From Pyrocephalus nanus (taxonomy: Eukaryota > Chordata > Aves > Passeriformes > Tyrannidae): a DNA stretch of 64,000 nt. The notes under the pieces were generated by a model. The model saw nothing but the letters and a program-made list of their open reading frames with translations. It ran no database searches and had not been told where the DNA came from. The position numbers and the translations under genes are program-made. The DNA lies in the NCBI GenBank assembly GCA_038380795.1, contig CM076268.1:14574001-14638000 (forward strand). The letters run 5' to 3'. Shown here one piece after another: positions 42,401-52,316 of this stretch (positions within the stretch are counted from its first letter, which is position 1; the number at the start of each line of letters is the position of its first letter).

Positions 42401-45264
42401 TGAAACGAGATACCTATCTCTAAGCACCAAGGGATACAAAGCAAAGATTAATACACCTCAAAATATTTTATGGCATTTAAATAGCACTGTCACAGATCAA
42501 AGGCAATCACTCATGTCAGTGAGGCAGCCTCAGTAAGCCTAGAAAGATCACATACAGAAAGCAGAGGCAAAATGCAAGAGAAAGCCTGCATACAGGAGCC
42601 GAGGAACACTCATACACAACAAGAGAAACCAGAGTGGTCTAAGCCAGAGTCTAACATGTGTTCCTGGAGGAATGAGAGCCAGAAAGACTGCCTGGTTTCA
42701 CTCAGTCTCAGTTGTGTCTTAGCACAAAAAAACCACATTTCATTTTAAGACATGCTCTTACCTTAGAGGTACCTGCTGCTGGGAGCAGCTTAAATCCCAG
42801 CGCAACACAACCCTGCCTGACTGCTGAAGTAAGGAACACACTGGGACATATGTGCAACTGGTGAATAGATTTGAAAAAGCCCACAACTTACGCTGATGCC
42901 GCAGGGACTGCAGAATCCCACTGCCTCCACTTTGAGAGCTTTCATTCCTAAAGCCATGATGATACTGTATGCAAGCTTGACAGCAATATCTCTTGCCCCC
43001 ACTTGTAGGCAGAGTGGGAGGCCTGATCTATAGTCTTTCAAGTTGTTCATAGAACTGTGTTATGTGGGAGGAGGAGGTAGAGAATGGGACTTTTTGTTCA
43101 AATCATTACAGTGGTAGTGGTAGTAATATAGGAATAAAAATGTCTCTCAAGATCTCTGAGAGTACCTATCTCATTATAAAGCACCTGTATTCTCACAGGA
43201 CTTTGGGCAAGATATTCCATTTACATTTCTTTGGTATAAATAAAATGCTGCAAGAACTAGCAGTAGTAGGACCCCTCTCATACAGCGGTGTGGGGTTCAA
43301 TATTCCTCCAGTCTAAGTCGGACACTGAAGGTCAGAAGTGACTCCTAGATACAGATCCCCAGGAGGAAACTCTCCTCTCAGGGATTCACCGGATACTCCA
43401 TCCCTGCAAACTCAGTTCTTCACTGTCCCTCCCTAAACTATGTCTGCATTCTTGCTCCAACACCTTTCCTTATGACCTGGTGACTCCCTATATAGCACTG
43501 TACAAACCCACTGTACAGAACAAAAAGAAGTCCTCAAGCAAACTCTGGCTGATTGAATTTTGAAGGTAAGAAATGACCTTCTTACAGATGTACAACCCCC
43601 TCTGCCCACCCCAAACACCAGATCCATCACAGAGAAGGGAAATATTTACACAAGTTCGTAGAGTTCCAGTTAAATATTATGCTTAGCTGTCTAGAGTCTA
43701 TGTTCTCAGACTATGTCTATGAAATAAAAGATTAAACTTCATAACAATTATGAAGTTGCTCTGCTCACATTCAAAGGGAGTTAAAAGACATTAAAATAGT
43801 TCTTTGGGTAATATTCTGGTGAAATTGTTCTCTCTCCCCTGGAGAGTTAGAGCTAAAACCTTCTGAACTATCCTGTAAACACACTTGGAAAGGCTAAGAG
43901 CTAAGCTGATAACCAGGTAGTACCTCTGCTCTGCAGGTTCTGTAAAAAATGTGAGCAATGCCAGAGAGCTTTTGAAGCAGTGAGGGAAGGAGGATAGGGG
44001 AGAGCAGCTTCACTTCTCTAGGGAAGTTTGTTTAGTGGAAAGTAAGCAAGTTGTCAGGGGAAAAGCTGACAATGTTGATTCCAGCAGTTGTACTGGGAAT
44101 AAACAGCCAAGTGGATTACATTACAGAGAATGAGAAACGGCTCTGAGGATCCCATTTAAATGCTGGGCCTTCGGGAATGATGCAATTCAGCCACACTCCA
44201 ATGCCTAGGGACCCCCTGGGCTGAGCCCTTTGACAGCACTGACATCACCATCCCACCTCTGTGGGGTCCCCAAGAGGTGCAGCACAGCTGATGTCCCCAG
44301 GAGAGCCAGAGCTCACTGATACACTGGAGAGGACACAAACCCATGTGGGCTTCAAGGCAGGAGTTGGACATTGAATTAGGGGTGGCAGCAGAGAGGGGGG
44401 AGGTTGAGCAGGACCCGTTTGTCTCTCTCAGCCCAGCAGCACACAAGAGCCACCATCTCCTTCCCAGACAGAGCTCAGGCCCTCCCTCTTATAAAAGTCA
44501 GATGCCTGCCTGCCTTTCACAGGAAAGGGACCTGTCAAGAGGAGAAGGGGATCTTGTTTGATTTATTAGTCTCTTCCTCCTTCCCATCGTCTGTGGCTCA
44601 TCCAGCTGTAGTGATAAGGAGAACAGCTATGAAAGGACCCTGCTGGCTGCTGGGATCCCATCCTGCTGCCCACTCATTGCCTGAAGACATCAGTCCTTTA
44701 CAAGCACCATTAAATGTGTATCCAAAATGTGGCAGTCTCCTCCATCCTTTGAGATTCTGTTCTCTGGATAATACAAACAGTTGCCAGAAAAAGAGTATCC
44801 TCTCATCTCTGTCTAGGCCATTATCCCTTTATATTTGCTCTTTAATATTTACTGGGTTCACACAAAGTGCATGCTCTGGAAAGAAAAAAAAATCAGCTGC
44901 AGCTTAAAGGACTCCAAATTTAGTAATTGCTGCAGACCCATCAACGTGAACAGTTAGCAGGGAGATTTCTCCAGCACTTCAATGCTGTGGTATTCTGCTT
45001 AGGTCAGACTGTAGAAAATGTTCTGTTCAGGGGCACCAAATCTGGAGTGTCTGCATAGGTGCCAGCTGCAGAGGCCTTATGAATCCACCTCCAGTTCCTG
45101 CAGGCCCTTTCCCTCCCAATACCCAGTAATCTTGGTAGGAAATAGAAGCAGCCAGAGAGATGCTGATTCATACAGAGGTGAAAAACCGGAGGGTTTTAAC
45201 ACACCTGTGAGTTAGCAAGAACTAGGCCCAGCTTCTAGCTCCAGAGCTGGTCTTGCAGCCTTAC
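39430..45264. other. Intron 3 segment adjoining exon 3, no recognised gene
   Basis: Unique sequence of mixed composition between the old CR1 relic and exon 3. ORFs up to 167 codons (44404-44907 plus, 40471-40923 minus) show no recognisable domain or homology to me. No clear repeat family, RNA gene or regulatory motif was identified. Confidence 0.5.
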
Positions 45265-45426
45265 CTGTTAGTGTGAGGTTGCTGTATGTGTTTGAAAACT
45301 GCTCCTTTAACAAAACCAAGTGCATCTGAGCTGCCTTTTCCCTCTGTAGCTCCAACATTATGTCAGGATGCTGGGCGATCTTACAGCCTTTCTGCTTATC
45401 CAGGGCAATGTCGCTGCGAACAATGT
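45265..45426 (-). CDS. HPSE2: HPSE2 coding exon 3 (54-codon in-frame cassette)
   Basis: The 162-bp exon encodes DIVRSDIALDKQKGC, KIAQHPDIMLELQREKAAQ and MHLVLLKEQFSNTYSNLTLT, colinear with human HPSE2 and differing in only a few residues from my memory of it. The first Asp is completed by the last G of exon 2; the final G starts the next codon after the donor CAG|GTAAGG. The exon length is a multiple of three and both borders are in the same phase, so skipping keeps the frame. Known: human splice forms of 592, 534 and 480 residues are described, and 534 minus 480 is exactly this length, fitting exon-3 loss. The segment corresponds to the linker region of heparanase and the start of its large subunit. 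Odd: Asn-Leu-Thr near the end forms an N-glycosylation sequon where I remember Asn-Leu-Ile in human. Confidence 0.96.
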
Positions 45427-46321
45427 CTACAGCAAAAGGGAAAGAAAAAAGGGAGATGGCCAAACCTCAGCTTTCATTTTCATCTTCACCAAACACTTGG
45501 ATCAGCACCAGCCAACACGTCAGTCACACAACCATCAGTCAGCAAGAGCAACCCAAAAAAAGGATCCAAACCTCTTGGATCCACCTATCAAATGACCATC
45601 CCCTGCTCAAGTCTCTTTTTTTCCCACAGAAAGCTCAAGTCATATGCTCACACAACCTACTGGCCTTTTCATCTTCCTCCTGCCTAGCTGTTGCTCTCTT
45701 ACAATGATGACCCCTCCCTTTCAGGAAAGCGCAAAAGTCTCACAACATTTAAATTACAACCCTATTACTGGTGTGTTTGAAACTAAATAATGAGAAAAGA
45801 CTAAATCTCATTCTGGTAATCCCTTGCTTCCATTTAACCTTGCCTGTCAAAGAGGTGATGAAGAAGGCTTGTTTATCTTCACTGCAGCTATCACAGGTTA
45901 GCATGGCTTCTAACTCTTTCAACAAGTGTCTGTACCTTTCTAACTCCTAATATTCAGTTCAGGAGGGAGAAAGATTATTTAATAATTGTTTTCTTTTCAT
46001 ATGAGCATCCTATAAGTCATACTGTGAGATAAGAATATGATATTCCCTCTCCTAGACCTACTCACCTGCTGGGGAAATGTAATGATGGAGTAGCAGGGCA
46101 GAACAAGAATGAAGTAAGATGTGCACAGTCTAAGCAGGAGGGGAGTGGTGTAAACTAGTCCTTGCAAGGTCCCTTATGAGTTTAATAAACTCTGCAACGT
46201 GTTCAGATCCACAGGCACCAGATACTGTGTCTAGTTCTTAGAAAACCTTAGGCGGCCAGCTCTGATAAGGAAGGATGGAAGTTGGAGTTCTTCCACCACA
46301 TTGCATGAGGTCACATCACGA

Positions 46322-46493
46322 GGTTTCATTCCCATCTAGCTAAAAGTTTCTGAAGGAGTTTATTGTCAGAAGAGAGTCATGTCTTGCTCCACATACACAC
46401 TCCAGCTTGGTTCAATTCCAATCTAGCTAGAAGCTGCTGAGGGAGCTTGATGTCAGAAGAGACTCACATCTTGCTCCACACAAACCCTCCAGA
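46322..46493 (+). repeat. Tandem duplication, two diverged copies of about 87 bp
   Basis: Copy 1 begins ggtttcattcccatctagct at 46322; copy 2 begins ggttcaattccaatctagct at 46409. They share 'gaaggagttta/gagggagcttga', 'tgtcagaagag' and 'cttgctccaca' in register, roughly 80 percent identical by eye. Located in HPSE2 intron 2, about 0.9 kb upstream (in gene sense) of exon 3. Origin unknown. Confidence 0.85.
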
Positions 46494-48312
46494 ACCACCA
46501 TTTTTATGCACATCAAGGAACATCAAAGTTGCTTCCAATAGTCATACCCCTGTATTTTGAAGTGTCCAATCTCAGGTTCAGCAAACTTAGGTTCAAAGCT
46601 CCGCTATATTTTGGGCTGGCAGGGAACTGCCTCCAAACATGGGGTGAAGGACTGGAAGCCACATTATATTTCTGTCTCTGAGCCTCCTCCTAGAGGTACT
46701 ACACTTGTCTTGCCCAGGCTGTGTTCTGCCTCTTTCCTGCATAGTTTGGGATTAGCATAGCTTCTCTAAAGCCTGTCTAAATCATACTGCTCAGAACAGC
46801 AATGTCATTAAAGTACCCATGGTCTGTAGTTAGGGCCATGAGTTCTCTCTCCACCCACAGCTAGCATACTCAGGAGTGGATACAGGGCAGCATCCAGCTA
46901 GCATGAAAATATAATCATGAGAAGTGTTTAAACATCCAGCACAGAGCCATCAATGTGGGGAGATGAGATGAAGCAAGAGGAAGGAATAATGTTGCTCTGC
47001 AGACGATGAGCACACACCGCTTGACCATGTGCTTTAGTGCACAATCTCTTAGGTAGGCACTGTGTAAGATTTGTGCCTCTGCCCAGCTAATGAATGATAA
47101 AATCCTGAACGCCTGCTGTGTGAAATATTTGGAGAACTGAAGATTGAGAAACACAACCTTACCTCTCTCCTGCACCAGAAAGGCTATTACTATAGCTACC
47201 CAGAGTCACCTGGAGCCCATGAATAGCCGTTCACCTTCCTGGGTGATGAATATCCCTTTCTACAGAACTAAAGGCAACAGTTGTACACCCCTCCACCCCT
47301 GAGACAAAATGGAGCAAAACACATCAAGGATGCCCTGAAGGAGGAGAACATTGAGAGGCAGAGAGGTTTGAAACTAGATGGTCAATACGCTGTCTCCAAT
47401 TCTCTTCAAACTGCTATAGCGGAGTTTTGTTTGCTAAAAGGAATGAAGGACTTCTAAAACCCAAATCACAGTCAGTGTGGACCCATGGGGAGGAACCACT
47501 GCCCCAGGACTAGGTTCAGGGGCCAGAACCCTGGGGAGTGCAGGGAGCCATAGCAAAGGGTCCTGTGTGACATCCATCTTTGGGGACCACAGGGATGGCT
47601 CTGTGTGCACTGTCAACAGGGCCTGGGGACAAAGGGCAGGCCCAGGAATGAAGAGCAGGAGCAGTGTTGTGATAAAGCTGCTGTGACAAGTATTAGCACA
47701 AAGAAGTCAAGTCACACTTAGGCAAATACTTGGGAGAGTATGGCAGAAGGCATGCAGGGCAGAGAGGTGGGAGCACTCTCTGATAGTTATCTTCATGGGG
47801 TTCTCAGAGTGCTGTCACTGCAGACAGTCAGGAAGCAGAGGTAAGACATGCGAGGTCCTGTCTTCCCAGATTGAAGGAACCAAGAAACTCACCCAAGACC
47901 TAAAAATGGAGGTGGAACCCATAGTCATTATAGCTCCAGTTTAAACAGTGGGCAGATGTCTTGGATATGGAGCTTGCCAAAGAACTCAGTACCTGGCCCC
48001 TCATGGCCTACCAGGCAGTACTCAGTGCAGGGAAGCAGAAAAAGCCTCTGCACCACTCTGATGAACCAGAAGCACTGAGGGAAGAGGGGTGGCAGACCAC
48101 AGCTTCTGAAGGCTCAGGGGAAATGTCAGCAAGAGCAACCTGAGGGACACAGACAGCCAGGAGCCCACAGTCCCCAAATCTTAGAGGGTGAAACAGAAAA
48201 CAGACAGATGCAAGGAGCCCAGGAGGGAAGAGGGTACCCTGGAGGCTCTGGGCAGGGCAGCCCCGAGTGGGCAGGAGGGCATTCACTGCCTTCCTGAGCC
48301 TCTATGGAAAGA

Positions 48313-48339
48313 GGGGGGGGGGGGGGGAAAAAAAAAAAA
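48313..48339 (+). repeat. G15 tract followed by A12
   Basis: Fifteen G then twelve A, about 110 bp before the intron-2 CpG island. The G run could form a quadruplex and is prone to sequencing-length error. Confidence 0.9.
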
Positions 48340-48449
48340 GGAGAGAAAAAAGTAATAAACCGCCCGGCAAAACACGGAACCGAGCAGCTCCTGCCAGGAG
48401 TGCGAAAGAAGAACTCCAGATGTGGAAGCCCCAGAGGATGCCAAATGTT

Positions 48450-48960
48450 TTCCAAAGCCGGCGGACGGGGAGCCGTGCCCCCGGCGGGGCCGGGTCAGTA
48501 CCCTGGCCAGCTCAGCCTGCCCCGCGGCGGCACGGCGGGCCGGACCCCGGCGGCGGGGCTCTGCGGGACGGCGGGGCGCTGCGGGGCGCGGGTCCCGCGG
48601 CGCGGCGCGGCGCGGTGCGGTGCGGGCCCGGCGGCGCCGTGCGGTATGGCGGGAGCACACCCGTGTGGCGGTCAGGTGAGCTGCGGCTCCCGGGAGCCAC
48701 CAGCGCACGGAGCGGGAATCCTGGCGGCGGGGCGCGGGGGAGCGCCCGCCCTGGGATGGCCTTGGGACCCCCGCCCCGCCGGGAGCGGCTGATGTGTCGG
48801 GCTCCCACAGGAGTGCTCCCCTCGCCAGGCTGCGGAGCCGGAGGATGCCGCTTTGCGAAGGCCGGTCTGTGTCCGAGTGCCCGCACAGATCGCTGTCCCC
48901 TCTCGGGGTATCTCCAGCGCTTCCGCGCATGCAGCCTATGGAGGTCACCGAAACTACCAA
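48450..48960. promoter_or_regulatory. Isolated CpG island inside HPSE2 intron 2
   Basis: About 0.5 kb of extremely GC- and CpG-rich DNA surrounded by ordinary intron sequence, 7.3 kb from the promoter island. It includes a GCGGC-type pentamer array and ends sharply near 48960. On the plus strand, antisense to HPSE2, it contains an ATG in good context (cggtATGG, about 48645) followed within about 30 nt by CAG|GTGAGC at 48675/48676, a good splice donor. An antisense or alternative promoter is possible. The 260-codon plus ORF and 253-codon minus ORF over it look like composition artefacts. Confidence 0.8.
48597..48626 (+). repeat. GCGGC/GCGGT pentamer array
   Basis: Six consecutive 5-bp units: three GCGGC, two GCGGT, one GCGGG. 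It sits in the centre of the intron-2 CpG island and is likely to be length-variable and hard to sequence. Confidence 0.9.
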
Positions 48961-49549
48961 CGGGAACGTTGAAGAACAAGTTAGAAAACACCCTCAGGAG
49001 TGGCACAAGCACAGCGATGCCCTTTCCCGGGCACCCTGGGACTGGTTGAGTTCTACCAGTCCCTTTCTGTGAGTCACCTGCACCAAGGGGGTTGCAAGAA
49101 TACCATACCCACCATACCAGTACCATGACAGAGAGGTCCCAAGCACTGACGCTTCCAGGATGGCACACAGCACAGGGACAGCTCCCAGCCGGGGGTGGGA
49201 GGTGTTTCCCTGACATACAGAGTGAGCTTCTGTAGCTGAGAATTTGCACAGCATCAGCATGGCCTGTGTGCAAGTCACCGTCCCATGGCTCATACCACCC
49301 CTCTGCCTGCAGGCAATTCTGTTCCAGGCGTTATGGAGCAGACACAGACTATTGCAGCTGAAGATGGGAGAAGAAGAGCACAGTCCCAGCTTTCTGTGGA
49401 CAGGGCAGAGGGATTTGGTTACGGTCAAAGGGATGTATAACTCAGCTTTCTGTGGATGTGTTAAAGTGAGCACTGCCCAAAGCCATTACCACTCCAGCAA
49501 AAGCCACAGTCACCACTGCCGTGGCATGAGAACAAGCTGAATTTGCCCA

Positions 49550-50690
49550 TCCTCCTAATGGGATTGTTTGCTTCAGATTTCCAGTCTTGAAAACGAAATT
49601 TAAAATGAAAAAAAAAATGATTTTATGCTAAAAAGAACTGAATACTTAAAAAAAATCGAATATTAGTAAATTGTGTTAATTAAATAGATGTTTAATGAGT
49701 GACTAGGCAAAATTCTTATGACTTGCACACTGTGAAACTTGTAAAATACCTACTTTTTAAACCAATACATTTTGAAATGCTTTTTAAAAAATTATTTGTC
49801 TGCTGAAATTATTACAAAATGCCCTGTGCCTGTGAAATTGGGAAGACAGCTTTTAATTAGAAGGACAAGAGATTTCTCAAGACACAAACTGCATTCTCAT
49901 CCTGTCTGTCTTCAATGGGTAAATTTGTGACACGTCAGTGTCTTTTTTTTTTTTTTTTTTTAGCTGGGAAAAATTCCCTGACAATGAGTTCCACAAGTTA
50001 TTTCCCACTATTAAAAAAAAATCATATTTGTTCATTTTATGTGCAATAATTCCACTGGATGCTCCCTGTTTCTTCTGTCATGAAAACAAGTAAATAATCA
50101 TTCCCAAATTGTCTTCTCTGCATGACACTGAGTTCACAGCATTCATCATTATCTTGGTCATTTTTTCTGAGTTGAAAAATCTCTTTGAATGAAAACTCTG
50201 ACTTTGATTATTTCCATCACCCTATTCAACACATATATATTCTTTACATCGATTAGTATGTCAGCACCTAGTTTACTTATAGCACAAGAATGCTCTCGGT
50301 GAGTTTTTCCAATTCTTTTCTAATATTCCTAATATTAGATTCACTATTTACTTCCCCAAATGTGTTCAGAGACCAATCCATAATAAATTCAAAACATTTT
50401 CCCTGAATGGCAACCGCTAATTTAGAACATATAGTTGTATACAAAAAGTCATAAGTCTTTCCCCTGTGCATATAATTTCACATTAATCACTTTCAATTCA
50501 TACAAAGTTGTAGCATAGAAAGAAGTGTGAAACTTACAAAAATATGTAATTTTTTTTAGAGAATTAAGGATGCTTATTATAAACAATCAAATATATAACC
50601 ATAGAAATCTTTTATCTCTTTCATCTCACCAGCAAATAGCTAAGAAATCAGGAATTAATTGTTTGATTGCACCATTTCCTGTAGTTATTA
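49550..50690. promoter_or_regulatory. AT-rich block in intron 2, candidate conserved non-coding element
   Basis: About 1.1 kb of AT-rich unique sequence immediately on the promoter side of the isolated CpG island. It includes ttaattaaatag, cttttaattagaagg and a 64-codon minus ORF with no known domain. Two T homopolymers lie in or beside it. An ancient repeat is an alternative I could not exclude. Confidence 0.3.
49943..49961 (+). repeat. T19 homopolymer
   Basis: Plain T run inside the AT-rich block of HPSE2 intron 2; no associated element recognised. Confidence 0.9.
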
Positions 50691-50811
50691 AAGCAACTTT
50701 CATGCATGGTTCTAGTAAAATAATTTGAAAATTAAAAAGAAAAAAATGGAGATAAACAGGCAATCTTTGGAAATTATCTCCCTTACCTTGTGTAACATGA
50801 TTTCTAGGGCC

Positions 50812-50829
50812 TTTTTTTTTTTTTTTTTT
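50812..50829 (+). repeat. T18 homopolymer
   Basis: Plain T run in intron 2, at the right edge of the AT-rich block. Confidence 0.9.
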
Positions 50830-52291
50830 CTTCATTTCTGAGGAAATAATTGAGCACTGGTACTCCTTACACAAGCAAAGCAGGTTGCAGCTCCTTCCCT
50901 GGAGTTGTGGTCCCTCTGAGTTAGAGAGCAGGAGGCTTCTTCAGAGCTCATGCCAAGACAGAGCAGCCCCAAGTCTGGCAAATCCCAGAAGTCCAAAGGA
51001 CATCAGAGGATCCACATGTCTTGGGGATTGAGTGCTTGCAGTGTCTGAAATTCTACAGTTCTCCCTAAGGGGCTGTGTTTGAAATACTCAGAGGGCAAAA
51101 AACCCAACTGTTTCTTCTTCAAGCTCTGAAAGGACAGATGTCTAAACTGTCAAGGGACATAAAGCAGACAAAAAAGGGGCCCTGGGTGACCAGAAACAGA
51201 AAATGATTCCTTGAATAAAGGAAAACTTGTTTGTTCATTTTTACCAGGACTGTAGGATGGTTCTCCATTCAGAAACATCTGCTGTACAGTTTTATGAGCT
51301 GGCAGAGCCAAAGGGACAGTCCCAGTCGCATGGCAATAACCCTCCCTTGCTCTGGCTCAGGTATCCTCAAACCCCCAATGCCCCTTATGATCCTGTTCAT
51401 TAAATTTGCAGTAAAACAGTTGCCTTTTTTTAACCTGAATTAGTTTTCTGCTCTCTTAACAGAGGATTAGAAATGTGCCAGAGCCAACACAAGGGAAGCA
51501 GCAGAAGGACACTGTGTAGAGCATAAAGAAAGTATGGGGGCCAAGCCTTTTGATGGCAGAGAATCAAGAGGTGAGTTTCACCACCTTCAGGACATAGATT
51601 TGTGGGATTTATTCTGAGACTGAGGCTGCTGCAGTCCCATCTTCCAATTCAGGCTCTCCTTTCAATGCAGCACTGTCCTCTACACCTCCATGGTCATGCA
51701 GCATTCATCAGTTCAGCAGCTGAACAATCTGAAGTGCAGTCACCTCTCCACCATCAGGTTTTGGCCAGCTAAGGTCTCTGAACTGACTCACCAAAGAAAC
51801 TCATGCACCAGGCATAGGAGAGGGCAGGAACATGCCAGAAAGAGCAGAAGAATGGAAGTAGGAGCCCTAGCTGAGGTCAGCTCCAGCCCCTGTGCAGCCA
51901 CACACAAACACGTAAAGGAATCCTCAGGCCATTTAACAGTTTATTATCTTCCTTTCCACTCAATACCTAAGACCTTTGCACATATTCTGACAGCATGAAA
52001 TCCTAGAAGATGCCTGTGCAATACAGACTGAGCAAGGGTGAAAAGATGTTCCCACTGCTGCACAAATTTTGAGGTTTAGATGCAGTGTCAGGTACCTGAA
52101 GGTGTCTGAAGGAATGGATCCAACACTGAAAGGACACACAGAAAATCTATGCCAGTATTATGCAGCATAATGTGAAATTTCCCACACTATATGGCAAAAT
52201 CTCCTGACTAGTACAGAAGGCTTAAGAAAAATGTCTTTTTCAATTTTTTTGGTTGTAACTGACCATTTTTCCAGATGCCTGGTATCCTCTC

Positions 52292-52316
52292 AAAAAAAAA
52301 AAAAAAAAAAAAAAAA
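52292..52316 (+). repeat. A25 homopolymer
   Basis: Poly(A) run in intron 2. I checked the 200 bp before it for a retrotransposed gene or LINE tail and recognised none. Confidence 0.9.

Larger units (their letters stand above)
1..45264 (-). other. HPSE2: HPSE2 intron 3 (partial, at least 45.3 kb)
   Basis: Begins with GTAAGG after exon 3 and continues past the low-coordinate edge of the window. In human HPSE2 the next exon encodes a segment like SLDKLYNFADCSGLHLIF; I looked for that on the minus strand and did not recognise it, so exon 4 probably lies outside. The ORFs inside are short and unlike any protein I know. Known: mammalian HPSE2 spans hundreds of kilobases with very large introns, so an intron of this size is expected. 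Confidence 0.85.

Noticed and set aside
1..45264. HPSE2 exon 4
   Set aside because: I searched for the conserved segment around YNFADCSGL on the minus strand and did not find it; it is probably beyond the window.
47340..47415. Possible CR1 tail (gaaactagatggtcaat...)
   Set aside because: Only the 'aaactagatg' core matches; the diagnostic 'ggtcccttccaac' and terminal octamers are absent.
48267..49273. 260-codon plus and 253-codon minus ORFs over the intron-2 CpG island
   Set aside because: No recognisable domain, include translated homopolymers and the GCGGC array, and mirror each other; treated as composition artefacts although the island itself is of interest.
52080..52316. Processed pseudogene ending in the A25 tract
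   Set aside because: No coding similarity or retrogene features in the preceding sequence.
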